Of a stretch of DNA of 64,000 nt, positions 12,125 through 24,323 are shown in pieces (position 1 is the stretch's first letter; each line of letters begins with the position of its first letter). The DNA lies in NCBI RefSeq assembly GCF_029852145.1, contig NC_079971.1, positions 16,270,667-16,334,666 on the forward strand. The letters run 5' to 3'. A model generated the notes under the pieces. It had not been told where the DNA came from. It saw only the letters and a list, made by a program, of their open reading frames with translations, and did not search any database. A program made the position numbers and the translations under genes. Source of the stretch: Microplitis mediator (lineage: Eukaryota; Arthropoda; Insecta; Hymenoptera; Braconidae).

Positions 12125-13275
12125 CATGCATAAAATTTTATCGAGAGGTGTTTGTTCTGAAGATAAGTCTAAATTTCCAAATAATTTGGTTCTAAGGTTT
12201 GTAAAGAGCTTGCAATTCGATAGGAAGTGGAATACAGTATTGAACTCTCCAAGGTTACATGAAGGACAAACTTCTGAAGGCTGGAACTTCAGTGCTTTCC
12301 CATTTATATAGAATTTGGAGCCAAATAAATTCGCCGTTCTAATTTGTGCAAAGACTTTCTTTACCCGTAAGGGGACATTACTGAATAGGTAATGGTTGGG
12401 TGCTAGGGTGGCAGGGTGCTAGGGTGGCACATTGACTCCAAATAAGCCATATTTGATACCTGTGTGCGCAATTTAATTGTAAGCGTTTGCCTAAACTTTT
12501 CAAGAATCACCTCACCAACATTCTCCCTCATTACACTGTCTGTTCAATCTATTATATACATGTATTTGCTGTCTATTGATTTTATAAAGTTACAGAGTTG
12601 TGCTACCCAATTATATTCTATACTTGATTCTCCCTTCTTATGTAGCAAAATCTGTTTTTGAAGACATAAATACAGAAATCTGTTTCTGTCCATGTAATAT
12701 ATTTCAATAACCCAGTTCCATTCTTGTTTGCAGATATTAAAAGCAAGATAAATTTTGTTTAGTTCAAATTTTACAAGAGCATTCGAGGTCGTGTGCTTCA
12801 GATTTAGAATTGACTTGAAAAAGTCAGTTAAGACAAAATCTAATTCATTTGTATATCTTAAAACCCAGATTGGTGAGGCATAAAGAGCGACCGAAGATAT
12901 CATACTGTCGAAGAGTAGTACGATGCTATTAAAATTACTTATCTTCGCTTTGTAAATGAGCGATATGACCGCGCCGGAGGCGATTTTGGCTCGTTGAATT
13001 GCACTAGTTAAGGCCAAACGACCAAGACCTGACGATGCAACAGGTGAACACAGGAAGGTGAAGTTTGAAACCACCTCAATTAGACTAAAATCATAGAAGA
13101 ATTTCTAATTCAAAGGAATTTTGCCAGCCATACGACAGTATAATATCTTCGTTTTCTCCTTATTCATAATTAGCCCCTTAAGCTCGCAATACAAATGACT
13201 TATACAGAGACTTTAATTTAGTGGAAAAGTCCACTTTGATCCTGGCGATGATGGCAATGTCACGGCTGATACGTT
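12125..13275 (-). pseudogene. Non-LTR retrotransposon (jockey-like) RT C-terminal fragment
   Basis: The longest frame (12544-13074, 176 aa) contains SGAVISLIYKAKI, LFDSMISSVALYASPIW and TDFFKSILNLKHTT, typical of the thumb and downstream region of insect jockey/R1-type RTs. Further pieces extend it in other frames. Upstream, at 13130-13275, are recognisable KEKTKIL and DIAIIARIKVDF, just after the palm motif. Downstream, to about 12125, lies a cysteine-containing tail. Several stops and frameshifts break it, and it lacks its 5' half. The right end of the neighbouring TIR element abuts its 3' side. Confidence 0.7.
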
Positions 13276-15170
13276 CGACTCGTATCCTTACAAGTCGTTA
13301 AAAATCTTTTCTTTTTGAAAATTTTAAATTTATTTTACACGAGAAAACAATTTTTCTCGAGAACTATGGCGACATAGACAAAAAACAGTCTTTAAGACTT
13401 TCTTTAAGACACAGGCGGTAACACAAGTGCGTTTCCGAGTAGACCTTCAGTTTTTTTTATATATAATAATTAACAGGGTAAAATCAGTAGGATAGATCGT
13501 ACAAGAGAATACCCGTCCATCTAGTACGTGAGAACTTAAGATCTTTTACATTTGGACCTTTTTATGACGCCCGACTTACTGACGCCAGTTATCGTACGGG
13601 ACAAATATACCTCCCAAAGCGTTTACAACACTTTACAATTAAGAATCATACAGGTTCAAGTATAAAGGTACTAACGGAACACACGTACTAGAGTTTCTCT
13701 TATTCTTTAGATTTCATCATTTTACTTAAACTTTTTAAAATTTATGTATCCGTTCCCATTTAAGAATCCAAGCATAGGAGCGGTAATTTTTCTTTGATTT
13801 TCTTCTTAAACCTATAGACCACCCAACTCATGTGCACCTGCATGTGATTCTTGGAAATTAGAGAAAGCTAATGGAAACTACCAAAATTTATGGTTTCCTC
13901 GGCGGCAGAGTGGCGCCAGGTCATCGGCCTACTCAATAGTCAAAATCTATTTCCCAGGGATCACACGTGTGCATGAGCCTAGAACTTTCAAGTGGGTCCG
14001 AGTCTTTTCGTATGGGAAACAAGTTACCACCACTTTTCATAGGTGAAGACCATATAAAAAGACCATGGACTTTAGCTCATCAGTTCTTTTGGGAATCAAA
14101 CTCTGAACCATACCGAACTCCGGACACTTGACGGTGTTCGTGGCTAGAGGATTGATATCTCGATTGAGCATTCGGTTAACGGTAGCTGGGCGTACGAACC
14201 GGACCTTGATCGACATAAGCACTCGAATAATCGATATATCATTTTCTACTAGTCTCAGGAGAATAATTGGCGTGTTATTAAATTCACCATTCGGTTGACG
14301 GTAGCTGGACATACGAGCCGGACCTTGATCGTCGTAAGTCGTGATTTAATATCAATCGGAAGCACCGGTAGCGCTAATTATCTTCATCTTACTTTAATCA
14401 TTTTATTTCATTTTGAATATTGAATTTTACCACGAAACGTGAAGAATCAAAGAATATTTTACCGCGATAAATGCGAAGATTTTGAAGAATATTTTACCGC
14501 GATAAATGCGAAGATTTTGAAGAATATTTTACCGCGATAAATGCGAAGATTTTAAAAGAATTATATAACCGCGAAAATACGCGAAAATTTTATAAACAAA
14601 TTTACATTTTATTTTACCGTGGAAATCGCGAAGACTTACTACCAATTTATATTTTTACATAAACTACGAAGATTCTGAAACGCATAAATAATTAAAACAA
14701 ACTGAATAAATTAAAATTAGAATCATATTAAATAGCCGCGAGAGCGCGTGTGTATAAGTGTCCTGTGTTACTGCTGATAGTCTTGACACCTCACCTAAAC
14801 CTGTTTAGGGTAAGTTTTATCATTGTAATCATTAATTGATTTTTTTTTATATTTTAAATTGATTATAAAACATATGCATGACACATTTTATCTACATTGA
14901 GTGTTTTAAATATTTGTAATCCCTTTTGTATTTTGAGTATACTGGATCTTAAATAAATAAATTACTAGTTAACATAATAATTTGAACAACATTATTTCTC
15001 AGACAATTATACTTTTGGCAATAGAATACTAGCTTCTCGAGGCTTTTCGGCAGCCCACCTTCCTTTATCCCTTATTTTCTACCTGTTTAGCCGCTCAGAC
15101 AGATAGTCAACAGTAGGGGGTACACAGTCTTACGTTTACCGCTCAACGTTTGATTGTGAAATTTAAATAG
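13276..15170. other. Non-coding stretch with short repeats
   Basis: Apart from the 35-bp tandem array and the 51-bp dispersed motif listed separately, I see no gene. On the minus strand at 14037-14312 and 15172-15396 the same short peptide theme (KVRFVRPATVN and KVQFVCPATVN) recurs, which arises from the dispersed motif. Confidence 0.35.
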
Positions 15171-15319
15171 GTCACACTCTTAGATTGAAAATCGCTTTGG
15201 GTCTTATCAGTATTGTCTTCAACAATATTGTGTAGGCGTGATTTGAATATAAACGGAATAAACTGAGCATTTGGTTAACGGTAGCCGGGCATACGAACTG
15301 GACCTTGATCAATGTAAGT
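14169..15319. repeat. 51-bp motif in three dispersed copies
   Basis: Copies at 14169-14219, 14288-14339 and 15268-15319 share cggttaacggtagctgggc and then ggaccttgatcg, with about 85 percent identity by eye. All have the same orientation. Read on the minus strand each encodes a version of K-V-x-F-V-x-P-A-T-V-N. The motif is not explained by any element I can name. Confidence 0.6.
14458..14580. repeat. 35-bp tandem repeat, three and a half copies
   Basis: Units begin accgcgataaatgcgaagat at 14461, 14496 and 14531, a strict 35-bp spacing, with a diverged fourth unit from about 14568. Confidence 0.8.
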
Positions 15320-15369
15320 ACCCTTTTATTCAATACGTTTATACGAAAATTCGTACCTACGCCCATCAC

Positions 15370-15663
15370 GATCTCCAATCGTGACAGCAAGATCATCAGC
15401 GTATAAAAAGGTTAAAGTGTCAGTCAGTAAATTTATATTAACTCCGTATAGACCACTAGAACGAAATAATTTCACGATATCAGCAATGTATGTGATGAAA
15501 AGGAAGGGGGCTCAGAATCTCCCCCTGCAGAACGCCTTCAGTGATGTCTATCTCTTCTGTAAGACCTTCTCGAGTTTTAATACGGATTGTAGCTTTATCG
15601 TACAGTAATTTTAGAAGTCTTATTAACTTTGCGCTAAGGCCTAATTTCAGAAAAGTAGTCCGA
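15370..15663 (-). pseudogene. LINE reverse transcriptase palm fragment
   Basis: One frame (from 15663 leftward) reads LGLSAKLIRLLKLLYDK and GVLQGEILSPL, the RT motif preceding the catalytic palm. After a frameshift near 15490 a second frame continues to TLTFLYADDLAVTIGD, with the catalytic YADD at about 15396-15407. Only about 100 residues remain. A mini-MITE at 15664 cuts the upstream side. It may be from the same family as the fragment at 12125-13275. Confidence 0.7.
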
Positions 15664-15733
15664 ACCGGAGAAAAAATTTGATTTATAATCATATATAATT
15701 TTATATGATTATATATAAAAATTTTTTCTCGGG
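15664..15733. mobile_element. 70-bp palindromic mini-MITE
   Basis: The ends ccggagaaaaaattt and aaattttttctcggg are inverted around tataatcatatataattttatat-type sequence. A related right end (aaaattttttctcgggt) occurs at 36978-36995. Confidence 0.6.
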
Positions 15734-15798
15734 TAAATTAGAAAAATATATTTTAATGTTATAATGCAGTTTAATTTATTTTTTTTTTTGTCTTATTC

Positions 15799-15888
15799 AG
15801 AAGGTTAATTGTAAGTTTAGGTTTCACTAAATTTAAAAATTCGTAAATTTTAAAATGTAGTGAAACCTAAACTTACAATTAACCTTCT
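15799..15888. repeat. Hairpin with about 33-bp arms
   Basis: The left arm agaaggttaattgtaagttt is matched by its reverse complement ending at 15888, with a short AT-rich loop. The word gtgaaacctaaa also recurs at 16021, beyond the tRNA-like sequence, so hairpin and tRNA probably belong to one composite repeat. Confidence 0.7.
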
Positions 15889-15929
15889 CAATACGACATC
15901 TTATAGATAAATTGAGAACAATATAGATA

Positions 15930-16001
15930 GCCCGAACTGGGAATCGAACCCAGACCATGTCGGTATCGCGCCGAGTGCTCTACCAGTTGAGCTATCCGGT
16001 A
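15930..16001 (-). pseudogene. tRNA-like gene, Lys-like body, probably a pseudogene
   Basis: The 72-nt minus-strand sequence folds as a cloverleaf. The D arm is GCTC-aactggta-GAGC, the T arm CTGGG-ttcgatt-CCCAG, the anticodon stem CTCGG/CCGAC has one mismatch, and the acceptor pairs 5 of 7. The anticodon loop CGCGATA has G instead of the invariant U33, so the nominal anticodon CGA is doubtful. The mispaired acceptor and odd loop argue for a tRNA-derived repeat rather than a working tRNA gene. Confidence 0.6.
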
Positions 16002-16050
16002 CGAACATAAACATAAAGAGTGAAACCTAAATTTATGTATATACATTAGA

Positions 16051-17005
16051 CTGGGCCAAAAAAATTGACTATTTTTTTTTTCATAGCTATATCGGAAATA
16101 TTATTCAGAATGGCAAAAAAAAATTTTCATGAAAGTTTGAGCCCTTAATATTAATTTTAAGAGGTCTATCATCGCTATTTTTAATTTTAATTCATAATTT
16201 TATGTTTTACGTCAGAACTGCTAAAACATTGGAGTAACCAAACATCATTTTTACTTATTCTTATGTAAAATTAAATTCCCTACAAAAAAGGTCTGATTGA
16301 AAATTTTCGTCAGACAAGCCGTTTCCGATTAATTAAGGTTAATAAATTGATATATTTTTTCGATTTAACATTTTTACTTTTGAATTTTGTAACTGACGAA
16401 TCAATAAATATCTAATAAAAAACATAACAAATTTTCGAAGGAAATTTAATGCTCTACAAAAAAGGTCTCTTAACATTTTTTGCTAAATTCACTCCTTCGA
16501 AAGTTATTCAAGGTTGAATTTGAGTCAAAACGATTTCAATAACGTGAATAACTTTCGAAGGAGTGAATTTAGCAAAAAATGTTAAGAGACCTTTTTTGTA
16601 GAGCATTAAATTTCCTTCGAAAATCTGTCATGTTTTTTATTAGATATTTATTGATTCCTCAGTTACTAAATTCAAAAGTAAAAATGTTAAATCGAAAAAA
16701 TATATCAATTTATTAAGCTTAATTAAACGGAAACGGCTTGTCTGACAAAAATTTTCAACCAGACCTTTTTTGTAGGGAATTTAATTTTACATAAGAATAA
16801 GTAGAAATGATTTTTGAGTACTCCAATGTTTTAGCAGTTCTGACGTAAAACATAAAATTATGAATGAAAATTAAAAATAGCGATGATAGACCTCTTAAAA
16901 TTAATATTAAGGGCTCAAACTTTCATGAAATTATTTTTTTGTCATTCTGAATAATATTTCCGATATAGCTATGAAAAAAAAAAATAGTCAATTTTTTTGG
17001 CCCAG
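16051..17005. mobile_element. 955-bp near-perfect palindrome (foldback element)
   Basis: Arms of about 460 bp (16051-16510 and 16545-17005) are reverse complements with only scattered mismatches and a loop of about 34 bp. The terminus is ctgggccaaaaaaattgac. There is no coding capacity; the minus-strand frame at 16923-17111 arises by chance. Related sequence without the palindrome is at 51790-51960. Confidence 0.85.
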
Positions 17006-17726
17006 TAATTATACGTATATAATTATTGAGGTGTTTCAAAAAAAAAAAGACATTTTTTTTATGGTATTCAAAATTTGAAAGTATACCTAAAAATAAAAAT
17101 TTTAGTACCAATTCGAGCTCTTAATAATAATATTAAGGTTTGCCTCACTCCATTTTTCTATTTTCCATTTAAATAACACGGGAAATAAAATTTTTTTTTT
17201 AGAATTTTCGAGCTCACAGACCACTCAACGGATTTTCATGCACAATGAATCTTTTTGTATAAAATCGAACGCTCTACAAAAAAAGGCCCGTATCATTTAT
17301 CAAAAGTTATTTGAGCTTAAAGTCAAATTTATAGTAAATTTTGAGATCTTTTCACTTTTCCGGCGAAACTATCAGTCTCATCACAAAATGTCGTAGAATT
17401 TTTTTGCAGATAATCATGTTCCTTACAAATTATTACGAACAAATTTCTTCGAAATTCCGCATTGTTTTCAATTTATATTCATTTCAATGTCAAGCTCTTA
17501 AAATCAATCAGAAATCTACTGTTTTAAAAACTTGACATAAAAATAATTCGAAAACAGTTTGAAATTTCGTAAAACTTTATCAAAGATAATTTGTAAGGAA
17601 TTAAATTATCTACAAAAAAAATTCTATGACATTTTGTGATAGGACTGATAGTTTCGCCGGAAAAGTGAAAAGATCCCAAAACCTACTATAAATTTGACTT
17701 AAAGCTTAAATGACTTTTAAACAGTG

Positions 17727-19482
17727 TGTGACGTCACGACGTCTTATTCCTGCTGTCAATCAAATTATTAAAAATCGTACATGCTATGCCATCTGGCTAT
17801 GCATAAATTAATTAATTAGCAAATGACTTCCAGCCATTATTACGGCTGATGATTTTTAAATTTGAATTTAAATTCAAATTATTTTTATGAAATATTGTTG
17901 TTTAATAAATATAAATAAATATGATGATGAATTATCAAATGATGAAAAATAAATGATTATAAAATTTGAATATAAATTCAAATTTATATATTTTATAATT
18001 AATAATAAAAATTGAAATTTATTAATAAATAAATAAGTAAAGAAATAATGAAATAATGAAATGATCAAAATTTATAAATATGAAATATGAAATAATGAAA
18101 AGAAATAATGGAATGAAAATGAAAATATATGAATGAATAAATAATGAAAATAATTAAATAAATATGAAATAAAAATTATGAAATTATTATTATAAAAAAA
18201 ATATAAAAAATGAATTTTGAAATATCTTTAAGAGATAAAGATATTTGTTGTTTAAAAGAAAAAGAAATAAAATTAATTATTAATGATATGTTTATTAGTA
18301 AAGAAATTATATAATAAATGAATATGAAATGAAAATTATGAAATGTTATAATAAAATATAATCAAAATTATTAATATTAATAATAAACAAGTTATTAATA
18401 ATTAAAAATGAAATGAATTATTAAATGTTCAAATAATAAAAGAATATATTGCAATAAAGAAAAAAAGTAAGAATCAATAAATATTGATTTATGAATTCGA
18501 CTCCAATGCTTTATGCGTATGTTGCTAACTGCATTGGAAGTCATGAAAAATATATATATAAATAATAATTATAAAAAATATTGATTCAATTATGACCAAT
18601 GAAATAATTGGTATAATTAAATAATTATTGGAAGGGATGTTACTACCTGGTAACAGCTCTTCTGGAAATCGAAAAAGATTTCAGTTTCTTAAGTGAGCTC
18701 ATTCGTCATTGACGAAATTTTCATTATTTAAAGGCAAAGTCCTTAATTATATTAAATCATTAATAATGGTGATTTAATTGTTTATAAACTGAATTATTAA
18801 AATATAATTTAGAAGTTTTTTTAAAATAATTATTGAATTATTCAAAAGTGGTGATTCATTTTATTAATAAATAATTTTGATAAACATTCCATCGATTATC
18901 AAATCTAATTTGAATTATTTAAATATAATTCATTTAATAAATAAAATTCAATATATATAAAATTACATCAATTATCAAGGGTTGAGAAGGAAGAATAATA
19001 AATAACAAATCAAATAAATAATTGTTGATAATAATAATAATCATCAAATAAATCAAGGTAACAATTTAAATAAATAAAGAATTAATAATAAATTTAAATT
19101 ATAAATTGATTGTTTAAATAAATTATATAACAAGTGAAATCGAGAGCTAAATCATTTTATTAAGCGTTAAAAATTGTAAACCGCATTTAATTGTCTAATT
19201 CAAATTTAATTTTGTTTTGTAATAATTTTTAAATAATTATTTTGATTTAAATAAATTTGGAAGTTGTTTTAATTTTGCTTTTATTATTTTACTAAATTAA
19301 TTAAATTTTATTTTACTTAATTTTTAATAATTTTAATTATCTCTTAGACAACGAACCGTAAGTATTTTTATTTTAATTTTATTTTTAATAACCAGTCATC
19401 CTTATAGCTCCGTCCCAGTTATTTCGCTCGGCGAAGGCTAGACAGGAGCGCTACTCTTAATATGTGTTATTTTGACGTAACA
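17727..19482. mobile_element. LTR-like or TIR insertion, extremely AT-rich
   Basis: The block starts TGTGACGTCACGACG and ends TTTTGACGTAACA, so it has TG...CA ends with a short inverted repeat around TGACGT, like the Gypsy LTR at 56312-57151. It interrupts the arms of the palindrome on either side. The interior is nearly all A and T with no coding frame. No target duplication could be read, so solo LTR is only one possibility. Confidence 0.4.
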
Positions 19483-19757
19483 CTGGGATTTATCGAAAAA
19501 TGATAAGACTTCTTCTGTAGAGCGTTTAATTTTCCAAAAAAATATTTATTGTTCATGAGGATCCGTTGATTGGTTTTGAGCTGAAAAATTCTAAAAAGAA
19601 AAAAATTTTTTCCCTTGTTATTTATAAATGGAAAATAGAAAATTGGATTGAGGCAAACCTTCATATTATTATCAAGAGCTCGAATTTGTACCGAAACTTT
19701 TATTTTTAGTTATACTTTCAGTTTTTTAATACCATGAAAAAAAAAAGAAATTGTTTT

Positions 19758-19918
19758 TTAACTTCCCGCTAAGAAAATCGACGATTTTCGGAAAATTGAG
19801 ACGTTATTGTTTTTACCCCGATTCGCGAAAATCGAAATTTCATCAGATGTCGACGTTTTGAGATCCTAGGAAGCTATTCTGACTATTTTTAGAATGATGT
19901 CCGAGTGTCTGTATGTAC

Positions 19919-19963
<45 letters not shown>

Positions 19964-19993
19964 GGTGTGTGGGTGGGTGGGTGGGTGGGTGGG

Positions 19994-20050
<57 letters not shown>

Positions 20051-20831
20051 AAACCTCTCATATCTTTTTGATGAATGAACTGATTTAGATGGATCTTGTG
20101 GCATTAAAAAGATTTCTTCTGAACTTAGATTTTCAGAACATTTTAGATCGGTTAGTCAAATAAACTCTGAGATATTTAAGAAATACAAAAAAAAAAAAAT
20201 TTTTTTTTTTCGTTTTTTTTGGATATTGTGAAAACTGTTGGATCGATCAATTCCAAAATCTAATCAGCTCTAGAACTCGATCAAAGCTTTCGATTGCCAC
20301 CAAAAACGTCTCAATCGGATAATCCGTACAAAAGATATCGTTGACGAAAGAAACAGTAGAAAACAGTTTTTTGCAAATATCGTCGAAACGACTAAACCAA
20401 TCATTCCCAAAATTTTAACATCTCTAGACCGTAATAAAACGCGCCGATTGCCACCTCAACCGTCTTAATCGGATAATCCGTTCGAGAGATATCGTCGACG
20501 AAAGAATGAAAAAAAATCGTTTTTTTTTTTTCGTTTTTCGTGAATATTTCAGAAACTATCGAATCGATCAATTCAAAAATCTAATCAGCTCTAGAACTCG
20601 ATAAAAGCTGTCGACTGCCACCTCAACCGTCTCAATCGGTTAATTTGTTCGCGGGATATCGTGGGGAAAGAATCGGTAAAAAACGGTTTATTCGAAAGCA
20701 ATGGAATACAAACGTATTTTCGAGCTCGAAAATGTATTCACAACGATGTTTACGAACTCAAGGAGCTCGGAAACAGCGGGAAGTTTTAGGGCTGGCCCGC
20801 AGGGTCAACCGATAGACAGATTTTTTTTTTT
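19758..20831. mobile_element. ACTTCCCGCTAA-family element with long GT microsatellite
   Basis: It starts ttaacttcccgctaagaaaa and ends with the cagcgggaagttttagggct block followed by cgcagggtcaacc, matching the arrangement in the element at 3306-4900. Short minus-strand frames across the CA/GT repeat are not genes. Confidence 0.65.
19918..20047. repeat. (GT)n microsatellite with a GTGG-rich centre
   Basis: Two GT runs flank a block of gtgggtgggtggg at about 19970-20000. Histidine/threonine frames on the opposite strand are low-complexity artefacts. Confidence 0.95.
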
Positions 20832-20845
20832 GAAACACCTTTATA

Positions 20846-21397
20846 ATTATAAACAATTATATATGGATATATGTATAATATTATATATAATTATATACAA
20901 TTATATATGGATATATGATCATTTAACGGTAGTTGTGAGGCCACATTCATTAATATACTGGAATTTGTAAGGCCATTTTAGACTTATAAGGCCAGGCCTC
21001 ATAAGTATCTGACGTTAAGCGTATTTTATGAAGCCAGACCTAACAAAATTAGAATTACTGTATATATTCACTTATGAAGCCAGGCTTCATAAGCAACACA
21101 ATACGTCGGGAGTATATAATGGTATATAGAAGTATATGAAACAATTTCGGAGTATATAGATGAAAATCGTAGTATATATCATCACATACTAATGATTTCC
21201 ACGAAAACGCATTTTGGCATTAATGATTGACGGTTTAACAGCATTTGGTTTGAAAGATCACCATGAGTACTCATAACAACCACTTGCAATCTATAGATAG
21301 CATACAGATGTAAATTTTCTACATGCGTGTTCGTTTATGCGAAGGTATAAATTTTGCTAAAATATTTTAGATATGTTGTCGATTGGTTGGGTAAATA
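20846..21397. other. Non-coding, short GGCC-type repeats
   Basis: The words aaggccattttag, ccaggcctcataag and cattaatatactgg recall the tail of the 600-bp tandem unit at 22838-35290, so this may be a diverged fragment of it. No gene is seen. Confidence 0.4.
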
Positions 21398-22801
21398 CCC
21401 AGTGAACACATGACCTTATTTTGACGTCATACGTAGGTCATAGCAATGTCACGACATCTGATGTAAATTTGATGTCAATCTGACGTTCTACATGACTTTG
21501 ATATGATGTAAAGCTTGTGACATCATATTGATGTAAGCATGACTCTTGTACTATGTCACAGTTATGACTTATGTATTACGTACGTTTGACATAGAATCTA
21601 CATCACATTGTTATGTAGTAATAAAGTCATTATCCGTATATCATAATGACGTAATTTTAAAATCATACATTTATGTCAGTAGCAAAGTCACGGTTATACG
21701 TAATATGGATGTCACTCCTAAATCATATCTTTACATCAGTGACAAGTCAGTATTTTACGCAATGCTGATGTAATTTCCGAGTCATAGTTTTTTATCATCT
21801 ATTTATTGAAATCAAACAATCATAGAATGAATTTTCAAATATGTGTAAATGTGTAAAAATAACAACTAAACGTCGAACATTTTTGGGGTCAAAGTAATCG
21901 ATAAACTCGATAATAGATCATTCAGACGTTTTAGATTAAAAAATTAGCGTGAGCATAAAAAAATTAACTTTATTTTTTTAAATGATATATATCGAAAATA
22001 TCATTTAGGATGACAAAGAAAATGTAACGACAGTTTGAACTCTTTTGATATTATGATTCTAAAGTTTAAGTATCACAATTTTTCAATCGATTAAATTTCA
22101 TACGATTTTGTGGAATTATTTAATGTCTCGCAAAATTTTATATAAGATTTTTTAAATTTCACATCACAACAAAAAATTAAAAAATTTGATGAAACTTAAT
22201 GAAATTTTATACAATTATCATCGAGGCCCACAAATATTGTTTCTATAACATTTCATATAAGTTCATGGAGTTTTTTTAAATTTAGTAAAAATCCATCACG
22301 AAAACTTATGAACTCTGTCTTTTCCGGCATTTCACTCTAAATACATCAATTAAGCACGAGATTTGAACTCTCGTGATGTGGACCAGTGAGTAACGTTCAG
22401 GACTACCAGCCAAGAGGAGCCGTGTTCGAACCCAGCAGATGCCCAGGATTTTTTCATCATTTAACGTTATTTAATCTTGTTTCAGAATTCACAATGCGTT
22501 CACGCGGTAATAATCAAATCAAAAATTCGGTATTTCATTTTTTTTTTTTTTTTTTTTTCAAAAATATTTTTTCCGAATTGATAATTTTGACATCACCCAT
22601 ATGTCATATTGACGTCATAAAATGTCACACAGACATCACATTTACGTCATGTATACGTCATTAGTTTTACATCATAATCTTACGTAAAAAAGTGGGAAAT
22701 AATGAGTCACACCTGACTCATTCGTGACTTATATCTTACGTAAATGATGACTTAGCGTAACGTCACTCTGACGTCAAATTTACGTCAATGTGTTTACTGG
22801 G
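21398..22801. mobile_element. 1.4-kb TIR element, CCCAGTRAACAC termini, TA duplication
   Basis: The left end CCCAGTGAACACATGACCTT and the right end, whose complement reads CCCAGTAAACACATTGACG, are inverted, with TA on both flanks. About 350 bp inside each end is filled with diverged TGACGTCA/ATTACGTCA words. A tRNA-like sequence lies at 22373-22443. There is no transposase. Confidence 0.85.
22373..22443 (+). pseudogene. tRNA-like sequence in the TIR element
   Basis: tggaccagtgagtaacg (A-box-like) and gtgttcgaaccc (B-box) are spaced as in a tRNA. The anticodon arm does not pair convincingly. A degenerate pol III-type head is the best description. Confidence 0.45.
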
Positions 22802-23783
22802 TAATAAAAAATAAATCGATTTTTTAACCGGCTTTAAATAATCAGAATCAATTTATTGTCTAAAAAAAAATTCAGTAATTTTATTCAATATACTAATAAC
22901 TTTATTGAAGATATCCAATGAGAATGACTATTTAAAAAAAAAATTAATAAATTCTAAGATTCAATCGTAATTTCTGGCTATAGAAAAATTATTCTCTAGC
23001 AAATTGTCTATAATAAAAACAAAAAAATGAATATATACCCCAAAAGAAAATTTAAAATAATTCACATATCTTAAGGAGCTTGAAATCAGTGGAAAGTTTC
23101 GGGGCTGGCCAACCAGGTTAAAGGGCCACGGTGGTTTATATAGTAAACTTGTGAGGCTATTAGTGATGTAGCGCAAGCTGTAGTCATTTTTTTCAGGGAT
23201 ATATCGGTACTTGCAAGTCCAGGCCTCATAACTACCATTTTTAATCCAATTAAATTTGCCTATTATAGCATATGTATATTGTGTTCAGAAAAAGGTAGTG
23301 ATGATGCCACACTTATTGATAACCTGGTGTTTGCTAGGCCATTTTAGCATATTAAATGTAGTTAACGAAACTCCAGTGATAGACTATTAGAATTTGTACT
23401 GATAAATTTGATCACGACTTAATGGTTGGTTGAGTAGACGATGAGAAAAAATCTGTTATTTAAGCGGCTTGAAGTAAGATGAATCAATTCAATTACTAAA
23501 ACGCATTCTCTATTTCGTCACATTCAACAAGAATTGTTCGATTTATTCAGTATACTAGATAATTGATTGAAAATATCCAATGAAAATGACAATTTCGAAG
23601 GAACTATTCATCATATCTGAGAATTAATCAGAATTTCTAGCTGCAAAAAAATTATTCTATAACAAATTGTGTATAATACAAAGAAAAAATAAATAAATAC
23701 CCCAAAATAAAATTTCAAATAATTCACATATCTTAAGGAATTGAAAGCAGCGGAAAGTTTTGGGGCTGGCCCACCAGGTTAAC

Positions 23784-24115
23784 TTTTTTTCGTTCAAAAC
23801 TTTGATTTTTTGGAGTAAGAAATTTTTTTCTTGGGGCAAGAAAAAGTTTTTCGGCCGAAGTTAAACTTTTTTTCGTTCAAAACGTTGATTTTTGGCAAGA
23901 GATGACTTATTTTCTTTAGCCCAGAATTTTATTTCTTAAACCAAGAAATTTTCAATTTCGCTTCAAAAATAAATTTTTTTGGAGCAAGAGAATTTACTGT
24001 CTTGAACTAAAACAAAGTTTTTGAATCAAGTATTTTACTTTTATTAAATCAAGAAAGAAAATTCGGAAGACAATATTTTTCTTAAACCAAGTTAACTGTT
24101 TTTTCTGTGTGTTTA
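23784..24115. mobile_element. Insertion with CACACAGAAAAAACAG terminus
   Basis: The right end is ttaactgttttttctgtgtg, the inverse of the element end at 53844. The interior consists of alternations such as cttggggcaagaaaaag and tttgaatcaag. It replaces part of two tandem units rather than leaving a clean target. Confidence 0.5.
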
Positions 24116-24323
24116 TTCACATACAAGAAGAATTGTTCGATTTATTCAGTATACTAGATAATTGATTGAAAATATCAAATGAAAATGACAATTTTGAAGG
24201 AAAAATTTATCATATCTGAGATTTAATCAGAATTTCTAGCTGTGAAAAAATGATTCTCTAACAAATCGTGTATAATAAAAAACGAAAATAAATAAATACC
24301 CCAAAATAAAATTTCAAATAATT

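Larger units (their letters stand above)
17028..20845. mobile_element. Second large inverted-repeat element, interrupted by insertions
   Basis: The outer ends gaggtgtttcaaaaaaaaaa (17031) and ttttttttgaaacacct (ending about 20842) are inverted. Inner arms at 17315-17470 and 17545-17716 pair with each other, and 17035-17310 pairs with 19485-19740. The palindrome is broken by an LTR-like block (17727-19482) and by an ACTTCCCGCTAA-family element (19758-20831). Confidence 0.6.

Noticed and set aside
14461..14565. 35-bp tandem repeats considered as a CRISPR array
   Set aside because: Units are directly adjacent without unique spacers, and the sequence is eukaryotic.
12125..15663. A single LINE interrupted by a 2-kb insertion
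   Set aside because: The two RT fragments both contain sequence around the catalytic palm (YADD at 15396 and a degenerate equivalent near 13265), so they are better read as two separate copies.
19843..20104. Histidine/threonine-rich minus-strand frames
   Set aside because: They are the translation of a GT/CA microsatellite.
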